From Hyphomicrobiales bacterium (lineage in GTDB: Bacteria > Pseudomonadota > Alphaproteobacteria > Rhizobiales > Aestuariivirgaceae): a stretch of 10,079 nt of DNA. Positions 1 through 5,823 of this stretch are shown here, in pieces. The stretch is taken from contig JAHFPK010000079.1 of assembly GCA_023266715.1 (NCBI GenBank), positions 1 to 10,079 of the forward strand. Reading direction: 5' to 3'. Each line of letters begins with the position of its first letter. The first letter of the stretch is position 1. Below the pieces are notes generated by a model. The model ran no database searches. It worked only from the letters and a program-made list of their open reading frames with translations, and was not told the DNA's origin. Both the position numbers and the translations under genes were made by a program.

Positions 1-156
1 TTCTGGGCCATCTTGAAACGCGCCATCATCGGGCAGTTTCATTTTGTCAGTAAAAAATATCTGCCGCTTTACCTGCGCGAGATCGTCTACCGCTACAACA
101 TGCGGCTCAAAGGCTGTGAGCTTGATGGGGTACTACTGCTAGCGATAAAGCCTTAA
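1..156 (+). pseudogene. 3' end of an IS1595/ISXO2-like transposase gene (start outside window)
   Basis: Frame 1 is open from the first base to a TAA at 154-156 and gives 51 residues. It begins FWAILKRAIIGQFHFVSKKY, followed by LPLYLREIVYRYNMR. The pattern (F-x-x-LKR-x-I-x-G-x-FH-x-VS-x-K-x-L-x-x-YL-x-E-x-x-x-RYN) is the C-terminal end of the DDE domain of IS1595-family (ISXO2-like) transposases, where RYN-x-R is a family hallmark. The last residues after that motif (GCELDGVLLLAIKP) fit the family less well, so the very end may be eroded or fused. The gene's 5' part lies left of the window, so whether the element is intact cannot be judged. It runs directly into a second, unrelated transposase remnant, which argues for decayed nested insertions. 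The family call rests on motif recognition only. Confidence 0.7.
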
Positions 157-159
157 AGT

Positions 160-774
160 GTACAGTTCCGCAAAAAAAACCTGCACGCAGCCGAACAGGA
201 CAGGCCCGACGTCAAAGCGGCGCGTGAAGTCTGGCGCGAGGAACAGCCAGCCCTTGATATCTCGAGCCTCGTCTTCGTCGACGAGTCAGGCTTCACCACC
301 AGCATGGTGCGCCGCTATGGCCGTTGTCCTGTCGGCCAAAGGCTTCTGGCCAAGGCCCCCCATGGCCATTGGCGCACCACCACCTTCATCGCAGCATTGC
401 GCCGGGATGGTCTTGACGCGCCGATGACGCTCGACGGCCCGATGAACGGCGAGACCTTCCGGGCCTGGACAGAACAGTTCCTGGCCCCGGTCCTGAAGCA
501 AGGCGACATCGTCGTGATGGACAATCTGCCCAGCCACAAGGTCTCTGGCATTCGTGAGGCCATAGAGGCGCAAGGGGCCTTGCTGCTCTATCTGCCGCCT
601 TACAGTCCGGACCTCAATCCGATCAAGCAGGTGTTCGCAAAGTTCAAAGCGGCGCTGCGAAAGGCCGCGGCCCGCACCGTCACAAAGCTTTGGCGCGAGA
701 TCGCCAAAACCCTCAAAACTTTCTCAGCAACCGAATGCGCCGCTTATCTCAAAAACTGCGGTTATGCCACCTAA
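160..774 (+). pseudogene. IS630-family transposase remnant, 5'-truncated, catalytic Glu replaced by Lys
   Basis: The frame reads FRKKNLHAAEQDRPDVKAAR from about base 166 and continues uninterrupted to TAA at 772-774. This is the catalytic half (DDE_3) of an IS630-family transposase. The first catalytic Asp is in VFVDESG (about 274-294) and the second in VVMDNLPSHK (about 511-540). The third acidic residue is normally the Glu of NPIEQ; here the frame reads YSPDLNPIKQVFAKFK, with aag (625-627) instead of gag. The N-terminal helix-turn-helix half is absent, because the frame is closed upstream by the stop codon of the IS1595-like fragment. The first internal ATG (304) lies downstream of the first catalytic Asp, so no functional product is expected. 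I could not pair terminal inverted repeats because the left end is missing; the right end probably lies within about 775-800. The family call is secure and inactivity is a strong inference. Confidence 0.9.
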
Positions 775-800
775 ATGGGATTTGCTCTAGATTTCGTTGG

Positions 801-1727
801 TTACACTAATGGCAACATGAGTGAGTGGGTGGGGAAGCACTTTGCCAGTTCAGCGATGGCGGCGAAGCCTGCCTGAAGGTCCCAGGTGTTAATAATGCCT
901 ACGCGAAAGCCGCCGGGGGGCATGGGGTGATCGCTAGCGCTCTTGTTGTCATAAAAGGTGATTTGCAGGCTTGAGACATGGGGCAGGGCGCGGATGCGGG
1001 ACTGGTGGTTTCGCGGGGGGTGGACAAAATTATTGTTGTGCTTGGCGAAGAGCGGAATGGAATAGCCCACGCGGCGCTGCCCATCTTTGTAATGCCATTC
1101 GCCTTTTACATAGAGATGTATCAGCGCCTCGATCCAGCCCTTGCCGTTGAGATCGCACCACTGGTCGGCAAAGCGCAAATGGGCCTCAATGATTTTTCCG
1201 CCGATGGTTTCAAAATTCATCATGCCGGTATAGGTGGCCATGTGCTTTTCAACCCATGTTTTGAGATAGGTAACAAGCTCCGGCATTTCGTCGGCATGGA
1301 GCGTCCAGTATTTGAAGGTGCCTTGGGATCCGGGAACGCCCGTGGCGTGGCGCAGCCATTTCACCTCGCCCTTGACGACGGCGCAATCGGTGGAAACATG
1401 TGGCCCTTCAAGCAGAGGCATCCAGAAATGACCGGGAGTTGAGTAGGCCATAATTTCTTTGACCGAGGTGATGACGCGGCTGCCCACGCCCATGCCTTTC
1501 AGATTGGTGATGGGTTTGGAAAAAACGGGAAAGCTTTGCGGCATTACGCCATGGGGACCGCAGGTGAAGCCCTGGCTTTGCGCCATGCGGAGCTTGTCAT
1601 AAATCCAGTTGTGTTCGGGGTACCACGGCCAGGCATCAAAATCATCGGTTGGAATCATGACGTTTTCCGGGCACGGAATATTCTCAAAATATTGGTCGCG
1701 CCAAGGGTCGCGTTCGCAGATGGGCAT
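801..1727 (-). CDS. Conserved protein of unknown function, possibly ATP-grasp-like
   Basis: This encodes 308 residues with no signal peptide and no membrane span, so it is probably cytoplasmic. I recognise it only as the kind of conserved protein seen in alphaproteobacteria, without an established function. It is rich in Trp, His and Pro. Notable motifs are IPCPENVMIPTDDFDAW (residues 17-33), FPVFSKPITNLKGMGVGSR (66-84) and NFETIGGKIIEAHLRFADQW (171-190). The latter two resemble the nucleotide-binding Lys/Gly-rich stretch and the E-x-x-x-R metal-binding segment of ATP-grasp folds; that is inference, not an assignment. The ATG at 1727 has only a weak Shine-Dalgarno (AGGTTCCGCCT). The gene lies 63 bases downstream of the SIMPL gene on the same strand, with a hairpin between them. 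Its 3' end lies only 26 bases from the IS630 remnant's stop codon, so the last residues (THSLMLPLV) could have been altered by insertion or decay there. Confidence 0.8.
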   Translation of the reverse strand: MPICERDPWRDQYFENIPCPENVMIPTDDFDAWPWYPEHNWIYDKLRMAQSQGFTCGPHGVMPQSFPVFSKPITNLKGMGVGSRVITSVKEIMAYSTPGHFWMPLLEGPHVSTDCAVVKGEVKWLRHATGVPGSQGTFKYWTLHADEMPELVTYLKTWVEKHMATYTGMMNFETIGGKIIEAHLRFADQWCDLNGKGWIEALIHLYVKGEWHYKDGQRRVGYSIPLFAKHNNNFVHPPRNHQSRIRALPHVSSLQITFYDNKSASDHPMPPGGFRVGIINTWDLQAGFAAIAELAKCFPTHSLMLPLV

Positions 1728-1745
1728 AGGCGGAACCTAGCAGAG

Positions 1746-1772
1746 CCCTGCTGTCAGGCAATGGCAGCAGGG
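1746..1772 (-). other. Hairpin between the SIMPL gene and the 308-aa gene
   Basis: CCCTGCTG (1746-1753) and CAGCAGGG (1765-1772) form a perfect 8-bp inverted repeat with an 11-base loop. On the minus strand it lies 18 bases past the SIMPL stop codon and 18 bases before the start of the next gene. No T-run follows it in either direction, so it is not a classic intrinsic terminator. It could stabilise the 3' end of the SIMPL message or attenuate read-through. Confidence 0.45.
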
Positions 1773-1790
1773 TTCACTTCTATTTGATGT

Positions 1791-2501
1791 CTATTTGATT
1801 TCCCATGTGATGTTGACGTCCACGGCAATTGCCTGTTCGCCCTGGGAAATGGGCACATCGGCGGAGACGCTTTCGGCCCGCATGGATTTAAAGACAGGAA
1901 CCGGGGGCTGATAGCCGCCGCCTTCCGAGAGGGACATGATTTGACCCAGAGTGACGCCACTGGCAGCAGCATAAATATCGGCTTTGCGCCGCGCATCGGC
2001 TACGGCCAGCTTGCGGGCTTCATCGGTTGCGGCTTCCGGTTTTGACACCTGAAACATCACGCCGTTGATCTGGTTGGAACCTGACGACACAACCTGATCC
2101 AGAACGACGCCGAGGCTTTCGAGTTTCCGCACCGTCACGGTGACATTGTTGGACACATCATAGGCCACAACTTTCGGCGGCTGGGCGTTGTTCTGGCTGT
2201 AGTCGTAGCGCGGGTTCACCATGAAATTGGAAGTCTGAATATCTCGCATTTCGATCTGCGCGTCCTTAAGAGCCGCCATGATGGTTGCCATCGACTTGGT
2301 GTTGCCGTCGAGGGCTTCGCGCGCCGTTGCGGCAGAGCTCATGACACCCACGGTGACGATGGCCAAGTCGGGAGCCAGGCGCACTTCGCCGTGGCCGGAG
2401 AGCGAAATGGAGCGCGACGGCTTGTCGTCGTCGGCGAGGGCCGGGGTGAGACTTGCGACGGCAAGCGTCAATGCACTGGCAGCGATGAGGGACTTGAACA
2501 T
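1791..2501 (-). CDS. SIMPL-domain (DUF541, YggE-like) exported protein
   Basis: The product is 236 residues. The N-terminus MFKSLIAASALTLAVASLTP then ALADDD is a clear Sec signal peptide with probable cleavage after ALA (residue 23), so the protein is periplasmic or secreted. The rest is one SIMPL domain: SGHGEVRLAPDLAIVTVGV after the signal, a conserved IQTSNFMVNPRYDY stretch, then a VTVRKLESLGVVLDQVVSSG segment, and a C-terminal ARKLAVADARRKADIYAAASG helix before the final strands. E. coli YggE is similar in size and linked to oxidative stress tolerance; the biochemical role of the family is unsettled. An in-frame ATG exists at 2582, but the one at 2501 is chosen because the signal peptide starts there and GGGAGC lies upstream. 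A 47-bp repeat array occupies its upstream region. Confidence 0.92.
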   Translation of the reverse strand: MFKSLIAASALTLAVASLTPALADDDKPSRSISLSGHGEVRLAPDLAIVTVGVMSSAATAREALDGNTKSMATIMAALKDAQIEMRDIQTSNFMVNPRYDYSQNNAQPPKVVAYDVSNNVTVTVRKLESLGVVLDQVVSSGSNQINGVMFQVSKPEAATDEARKLAVADARRKADIYAAASGVTLGQIMSLSEGGGYQPPVPVFKSMRAESVSADVPISQGEQAIAVDVNITWEIK

Positions 2502-2600
2502 TTGGAAGGTGCTCCCGGTTAATTTCTCGGCGCTGATGTGGCGAAGAATTGCGGCGCGACAAGGGCAGCCAACCTCACCCAAGGTGCCCGGCGTGAGCCA

Positions 2601-2730
2601 AGGCCTCGAAGGGCTGGTTGCAGTTGCAGCAGGTGCCTAGCGAAGCTAGGCCTCGAAGGGCTGGTTGCAGTTGCAGCAGGTGCCTAGCGAAGCTAGGCCT
2701 CGAAGGGCTGGTTGCAGTTGCAGCAGGTGC
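2601..2730. repeat. 47-bp direct tandem repeat, 2.8 copies
   Basis: Three units start at 2601, 2648 and 2695, each beginning AGGCCTCGAAGGGCTGGTTG. The first two are complete and identical (2601-2647, 2648-2694). The third is cut after 36 bases (2695-2730) and continues into a palindromic element. Each full unit holds the small inverted repeat CCTAGC-GAA-GCTAGG across its right boundary and a doubled TTGCAG. The period is not a multiple of three, so the array is not coding. It lies between the stop of the GFA gene and the start of the SIMPL gene. Perfect identity of the copies implies recent amplification or ongoing slippage. Confidence 0.96.
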
Positions 2731-2768
2731 TTCGAGGCATCGCAAGAGCGATGCACCTCAGCATGAGG
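2729..2768. repeat. Palindromic intergenic element at the end of the tandem array
   Basis: GCATCGC (2737-2743) and GCGATGC (2748-2754) form a 7-bp stem with an AAGA loop. Next to it, CCTCA-GCA-TGAGG (2756-2768) forms a second, small stem. AGGTGC at 2725-2730 is also complementary to GCACCT at 2753-2758. The layout CTTCGAGG, a variable hairpin, then GCACCTCAGCATGAGG matches my recollection of short palindromic elements scattered between genes in many Hyphomicrobiales genomes. That recollection has not been checked by a search. The element starts 12 bases beyond the GFA stop codon and could serve as its transcript 3' end. Confidence 0.6.
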
Positions 2769-2780
2769 GGTATTCAAACT

Positions 2781-3194
2781 TCAGGCAACAGGTGGCGGCT
2801 GGCCTCTTACCTTCGGCAGCGCCTGATCGAAACAGGCCCAGTCCGGAGCGGCGTCGGTCCAGATCGCCATCTGGGGTGCCAGAAGATTTGGATCATCAAG
2901 AGCTCCGGCTCTGATGAAGATCAGGTGTGGCCGGGATTCGGCCTTGCTGAACAATGGCGTTCCGCACTTCGGGCAAAAGCCACGCTGCATGCGGTTGCCG
3001 CTGTCGGCAATGCTTTCATGCCAGCTGACGTTGCCCCTGACCGAGTATGAATCGGAACGGAAACACACGCTCATCATGCCATTCCCTCCACTCAGGTATT
3101 GACAGAGACGGCACCAGCAGGCCCTTGCCGCGAGTGGAGCCGCGACAGCCTGGAACCGCACGGCCCTGCACAAACATCCGCCAGAGTGCGCCAT
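2781..3194 (-). CDS. GFA / CENP-V family zinc-binding protein
   Basis: The 137-residue product has the full cysteine pattern of the GFA family (named for glutathione-dependent formaldehyde-activating enzyme). C7-x-C9 is in HSGGCLCRAVRF, C26-x-C28-x-x-C31 in ACWCRLC, and C74-x-x-C77 in GFCPKCGTPLF. In Gfa the first and last pairs bind a structural zinc and the middle three bind the second zinc. Most genomic members of this fold do not activate formaldehyde, and nothing nearby points to formaldehyde metabolism, so a specific activity should not be assumed. Length is normal for the family. ATG at 3194 follows GAAGGGAC at a usable distance and places the CxC motif at residue 7, as expected. It is transcribed divergently from the small membrane-protein gene at 3310. 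Confidence 0.92.
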   Translation of the reverse strand: MAHSGGCLCRAVRFQAVAAPLAARACWCRLCQYLSGGNGMMSVCFRSDSYSVRGNVSWHESIADSGNRMQRGFCPKCGTPLFSKAESRPHLIFIRAGALDDPNLLAPQMAIWTDAAPDWACFDQALPKVRGQPPPVA

Positions 3195-3281
3195 GGGTCA
3201 GTCCCTTCATCCTATTGAATCGAAATGGAAAATTTTAAAGTTAATACATTATGAACAAAAATGTGGCATAGTGTCTGAGTG

Positions 3282-3298
3282 ATTCGCAATCCGCGAAT
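3282..3298 (+). promoter_or_regulatory. Short inverted repeat in the leader of the 3310 gene
   Basis: ATTCGC (3282-3287) and GCGAAT (3293-3298) flank the 5-base loop AATCC. It ends just before the ribosome-binding region GGAGGGG (3299-3305) of the gene at 3310. An operator or a leader hairpin that controls access to the ribosome-binding site are both possible. The A+T-rich tract to its left (about 3225-3265) is the likely shared promoter region of the divergent genes, but no convincing -35/-10 pair is visible. Confidence 0.35.
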
Positions 3299-3309
3299 GG
3301 AGGGGTAAC

Positions 3310-3561
3310 ATGGACATGTTCGGACACGTTAAGAACGTTTTGCGTGAGTTGATCGACATCAGTCTCGTGCTTATTGCTTTAGCTATCGTATTGTCGATCC
3401 TGGTTGGCGGCCCAACGATGCCGTTCTTTGGACAGGTTGTTGACAATCTGACCGGCCTCGTTGGCAAGCTCGGCTCAAATGGCTTGGTAGGCCTTATCGT
3501 TCTAGGTCTTATCCTATGGCTGTTCTCCGGCCGCGGCGGCACTGCTGTCGCCCGCAAGTAA
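3310..3561 (+). CDS. Small two-span membrane protein
   Basis: The product is 83 residues. A short charged N-terminus (HVKNVLREL) is followed by a first hydrophobic helix (about residues 14-33, IDISLVLIALAIVLSILVG). A moderately polar loop follows (PTMPFFGQVVDNLTGLVGKL), then a second helix (about 58-73, GLVGLIVLGLILWLF) and a basic tail SGRGGTAVARK. The ATG is preceded by a good Shine-Dalgarno (GGAGGGG), which supports real translation. I do not recognise a named family. It resembles the next gene in layout and size, suggesting old duplication or a two-component membrane pair. A strong terminator hairpin follows eight bases after the stop codon. Confidence 0.75.
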   Translation: MDMFGHVKNVLRELIDISLVLIALAIVLSILVGGPTMPFFGQVVDNLTGLVGKLGSNGLVGLIVLGLILWLFSGRGGTAVARK

Positions 3562-3569
3562 TTCAAGGC

Positions 3570-3608
3570 GCGAAGGCGGCCCCAGTGCCGCCTTCGCATT
3601 CTTGTTGT
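3570..3608 (+). terminator. Intrinsic terminator after the first small membrane-protein gene
   Basis: GCGAAGGCGGC (3570-3580) and GCCGCCTTCGC (3587-3597) form a perfect 11-bp stem with the 6-base loop CCCAGT. The T-rich stretch ATTCTTGTTGT follows. It lies between the stop codon at 3561 and the ATG at 3610, so transcription of the second small gene would need read-through or its own start point. Confidence 0.82.
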
Positions 3609-3609
3609 C

Positions 3610-3837
3610 ATGCTCAAGCAATTTACGGATTATCTCTGGACCGTGATCGCGTTGCTTTACCAGCTCGTGCTGGTTACGGTATTGATTGCGTTGCTTATGG
3701 GTGATGGGGCTGGGGGCTTCGTCACTTCTGTTTATGGCAATGTCAGGGAATTGCTGACTTCGCTCAATCCGGCTGCGGTCGCCGTGGCTGCGGTGCTTTA
3801 TCTTTTCTGGCAACTGCACAAGAATCGCGTAGCCTGA
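3610..3837 (+). CDS. Small two-span membrane protein, second of the pair
   Basis: The product is 75 residues: a short N-terminus (MLKQFTDYL), a first hydrophobic helix (about residues 10-30, WTVIALLYQLVLVTVLIALL), a loop with VYGNVRELLTSLNP, a second helix (about 55-70, AAVAVAAVLYLFW) and a basic tail QLHKNRVA. Its layout matches the preceding 83-residue protein, though I see little sequence identity. No Shine-Dalgarno is visible before the ATG: the upstream bases are the terminator stem and its T-rich tail, and the first bases upstream are CTTGTTGTC. Expression is therefore uncertain, and low or conditional translation is possible. Its TGA (3835-3837) touches the stop codon of the convergent amn gene. 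The conserved membrane-protein pattern, without frame damage, supports a real gene. Confidence 0.6.
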   Translation: MLKQFTDYLWTVIALLYQLVLVTVLIALLMGDGAGGFVTSVYGNVRELLTSLNPAAVAVAAVLYLFWQLHKNRVA

Positions 3838-5298
3838 CTATCTAAACGGCGGCTCGTCAAAGCTGCGAAGTTTCCGGGAGTGAAGCTGCGAGAGTTCGCC
3901 GCGCATGCGATCAAGCGCCGCGAGGCCAATCATCAGGTGTTCGCTTACGGCACGATCATAAAATGCGTTGGCGGCGCCGGGCAATTTGATTTCACCATGA
4001 AGCGGCTTGTCGGAGACGCAGAGCAGGGTGCCGTAGGGCACGCGGAAACGGTAGCCCTGGGCGGCGATGGTGCCTGACTCCATATCCACCGCAATGGCGC
4101 GCGACAGGTTGATGCGTTTTCTTTCCTTGCTCCAGCGCAGTTCCCAGTTGCGGTCATCATTGGTCACGACAGTGCCGGTGCGCAGCCGGGCTTTCAGATC
4201 GTCCCCGCTTTCGCCGGTGACAGCGGCGGCGGCACCTTGCAAGGCCACTTGCACTTCAGCCAGTGCGGGAATGGGAATTTCCGGCGGCACGACGTCATCC
4301 AGGATACCGTCCTGGCGGAGATAGCCGTGGGCCAGCACATAATCACCGATGCGCTGCGATTGGCGAAGGCCACCGCAATGGCCGATCATCAGCCAGCAAT
4401 GGGGGCGGAGCACGGCCAAATGATCGGTCATGGTTTTCGCGTTGGGAGGGCCTACACCAATATTGATGAGAGTGACGCCGCCGCCCAGGCCATCCCGACG
4501 TTTCAGATGGTAGCCCGGCATTTGATAGCGATGCCAGAGCGAGCCCTCGATGATTTTTGCAATTAATGGAGCTTCCATGCCGCGGAGGATTGTGCCGCCG
4601 CCGGGGAGATGGAGCGACTCGTAAGGGCCTTCCACATTCAGTTGTCTGACACCCCAGTCAATGAACTGATCGACATAGCGGTGGTAATTGGTGAGAAGAA
4701 CCCAGGGCTGCACATCGCGCCAGTGGGTGCCGGTATAATGCTGGAGCCGCTTCAGGGAATAATCAACGCGCACTGCGTCGAACATGGCGAGCGGCAGGGC
4801 CTGCTCCGGAGCGTGATCCCAGGTGCCATCGGCAATTTCATCGCCTACGAGGTCGAGGCGCGGCACCGGAAAATGGAGCGCCAGTTCAACCGCCTTGGTG
4901 CCTTCACCGCCGAGGTCATCGCCCTTGTCGAGCACGTAGGGATAGGGAATTTCCTGAAGCGAAACGCCCACTTGAATTGTGGCGGCATAATCCTTCACGA
5001 GATAGGAGAGTTGATCCACGAGATAGCGGCGAAAATGGGCGGGCTGGGTTACGGTTGTGACGTAGGTGCCGGGTCCCTGGAATTTGGCGAAGGCGCGGGA
5101 GATTGAGGGCTGCACCCCCTGCGCCTCGTAGGTGACGCGCAATTGCGGATAGCAAAAACTGCTGCGTTCGGCGGCGGTGGGGGCTTGGCGGGTGGTAAAA
5201 TAACGGTCAAGGCAGGCCTTCAGACTGGCCGTGGCTTTGGCATGGAGGCCAATGAGCTGGTCAACGGCGGCCTGGGGCGTGAGAATCTGTATCAACAT
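3838..5298 (-). CDS. amn: AMP nucleosidase
   Basis: The 486-residue product cleaves AMP to adenine and ribose 5-phosphate (EC 3.2.2.4) in the cytoplasm, helping to control the adenylate pool. Length agrees with E. coli Amn (484). The N-terminal AMP-nucleosidase domain covers roughly residues 8-190, and the C-terminal nucleoside-phosphorylase-like domain roughly 195-470. Visible motifs are GVGPPNAKTMTDHLAVLRPH (281-300), IGHCGGLRQSQRIGDYVLAH (305-324), VDMESGTIAAQGYRFRVPYG (404-423) and CVSDKPLHGEIKLPG (427-441). The Glu of MESG and the Asp of SDKP correspond to conserved active-site residues of this fold. An in-frame ATG at 5367 would place the start inside the tRNA gene, so the ATG at 5298, which gives the normal family length, is chosen; its Shine-Dalgarno is weak (AGG). 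The gene stands alone, divergent from the tRNA and convergent with the small membrane-protein gene. Confidence 0.97.
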   Translation of the reverse strand: MLIQILTPQAAVDQLIGLHAKATASLKACLDRYFTTRQAPTAAERSSFCYPQLRVTYEAQGVQPSISRAFAKFQGPGTYVTTVTQPAHFRRYLVDQLSYLVKDYAATIQVGVSLQEIPYPYVLDKGDDLGGEGTKAVELALHFPVPRLDLVGDEIADGTWDHAPEQALPLAMFDAVRVDYSLKRLQHYTGTHWRDVQPWVLLTNYHRYVDQFIDWGVRQLNVEGPYESLHLPGGGTILRGMEAPLIAKIIEGSLWHRYQMPGYHLKRRDGLGGGVTLINIGVGPPNAKTMTDHLAVLRPHCWLMIGHCGGLRQSQRIGDYVLAHGYLRQDGILDDVVPPEIPIPALAEVQVALQGAAAAVTGESGDDLKARLRTGTVVTNDDRNWELRWSKERKRINLSRAIAVDMESGTIAAQGYRFRVPYGTLLCVSDKPLHGEIKLPGAANAFYDRAVSEHLMIGLAALDRMRGELSQLHSRKLRSFDEPPFR

Positions 5299-5305
5299 GA
5301 TCTGG

Positions 5306-5318
5306 CCTATAGCATAGG
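5306..5318. promoter_or_regulatory. Small palindrome between amn and the tRNA gene
   Basis: CCTAT (5306-5310) and ATAGG (5314-5318) flank AGC within the 54-base gap between the two divergent genes. Read on the minus strand the core is TATGCTATAGG, which could serve as a -10 box for amn, but no clear -35 partner is visible. It lies 7 bases from the chosen amn start, so a very short leader or a different promoter would be needed. Confidence 0.25.
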
Positions 5319-5352
5319 AAAGCGAATTGCTGTAGCCACTGGCTCGACGTGG

Positions 5353-5428
5353 GGGCCTGTAGCTCAATGGTTAGAGCTGACGGCTCATAACCGTCTGGTT
5401 CCGGGTTCAAGTCCTGGCGGGCCCACCA
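5353..5428 (+). tRNA. tRNA with anticodon CAU, most likely tRNA-Ile2
   Basis: A 76-base cloverleaf folds cleanly with encoded CCA (5426-5428). The acceptor stem GGGCCTG (5353-5359) pairs with CGGGCCC (5418-5424) with one G-U pair. The D stem is GCTC/GAGC (5362-5365, 5374-5377). The anticodon stem GACGG/CCGTC (5379-5383, 5391-5395) closes loop CTCATAA, so the anticodon is CAT at 5386-5388. The T stem is CCGGG/CCTGG with loop TTCAAGT. A paired first base (G1-C72) and lack of three G-C pairs at the foot of the anticodon stem rule out initiator tRNA. The body resembles alphaproteobacterial tRNA-Ile2, whose C34 is modified to lysidine by TilS so that it reads AUA; elongator tRNA-Met is the alternative. 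Confidence 0.97.
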
Positions 5429-5565
5429 CGTCAAATTTTCCATTGATTTTAGATGAAGCTTTTCGCATTTGACCCCTTCCAGAAAACTTGCGATGGCGGT
5501 CGAATCGGACCAATGCAAATGGGCTGGCATTGTTGCCGGGGTATTCACCTTTTGAGGAGGTAAAA

Positions 5566-5817
5566 ATGGATCTGGTTGGGCTCATTATATGGCTGGCAAT
5601 TGGCGCTATTGCAGGTTGGTTGGCTGGGCAAATCATGAAGGGCGGCGGCTATGGCCTGGTCGGCGACATCATCGTCGGCATCGTGGGTGCGGCCATTGCC
5701 GGCTACCTGCTGCCAAGAATCGGAATTTTCATTGGCGGTAACATCATCGGGGCGATCATCAATGCCACGATCGGCGCCTGCGTATTGCTGTTCGTCATTC
5801 GGCTGGTCAAACGCTAA
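5566..5817 (+). CDS. GlsB/YeaQ/YmgE-family stress-response membrane protein
   Basis: The 83-residue product is a typical transglycosylase-associated (PF04226-type) membrane protein. Helix 1 (about 4-24, VGLIIWLAIGAIAGWLAGQI) is followed by the family signature GGGYGLVGDIIVGIVGAAIAG (29-49), then helix 3 (about 57-80, GGNIIGAIINATIGACVLLF) and the tail RLVKR. Inner-membrane location is expected. The family is linked to general stress responses in enterobacteria and to GlsB in Gram-positives, but its molecular job is not known. The start at 5566 follows a near-ideal Shine-Dalgarno (GAGGAGG, 5554-5560); an earlier in-frame ATG at 5488 would add 26 polar residues unlike the family. A 48-residue membrane-protein gene follows 6 bases after its stop codon. 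Confidence 0.92.
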   Translation: MDLVGLIIWLAIGAIAGWLAGQIMKGGGYGLVGDIIVGIVGAAIAGYLLPRIGIFIGGNIIGAIINATIGACVLLFVIRLVKR

Positions 5818-5823
5818 CCCTTG

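Noticed and set aside
978..1442. Long plus-strand frame (154 codons) opposite the 308-aa gene
   Set aside because: It is antisense to a frame with much better protein character and has no recognisable motif or ribosome-binding site.
2601..2768. Possible CRISPR array
   Set aside because: The copies follow each other without unique spacers, and no cas-like gene is present; it is a plain tandem repeat.
2278..3050. Open plus-strand frames running through the 47-bp repeats, with repeated AVAAGA and LQQV residues
   Set aside because: The period is not a multiple of three, so the frames shift from copy to copy; they lie antisense to the SIMPL and GFA genes and have no homology I recognise.
4609..5106. 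Long plus-strand frame (165 codons) opposite amn
   Set aside because: amn is certain from its motifs and length; this frame is its codon-bias shadow.
5353..5565. Prophage or island attachment site at the 3' end of the tRNA gene
   Set aside because: The tRNA is followed by ordinary intergenic DNA and a chromosomal-type gene; no integrase and no repeat of the tRNA 3' end is seen in the window.
5261..5636. Open frames antisense to the tRNA gene, with strings such as ARQDLNPEPDGYEPSAL and GPPGLEPGTRRL
   Set aside because: These are the well-known false proteins made by translating the reverse strand of tRNA genes; the tRNA cloverleaf explains the sequence fully.
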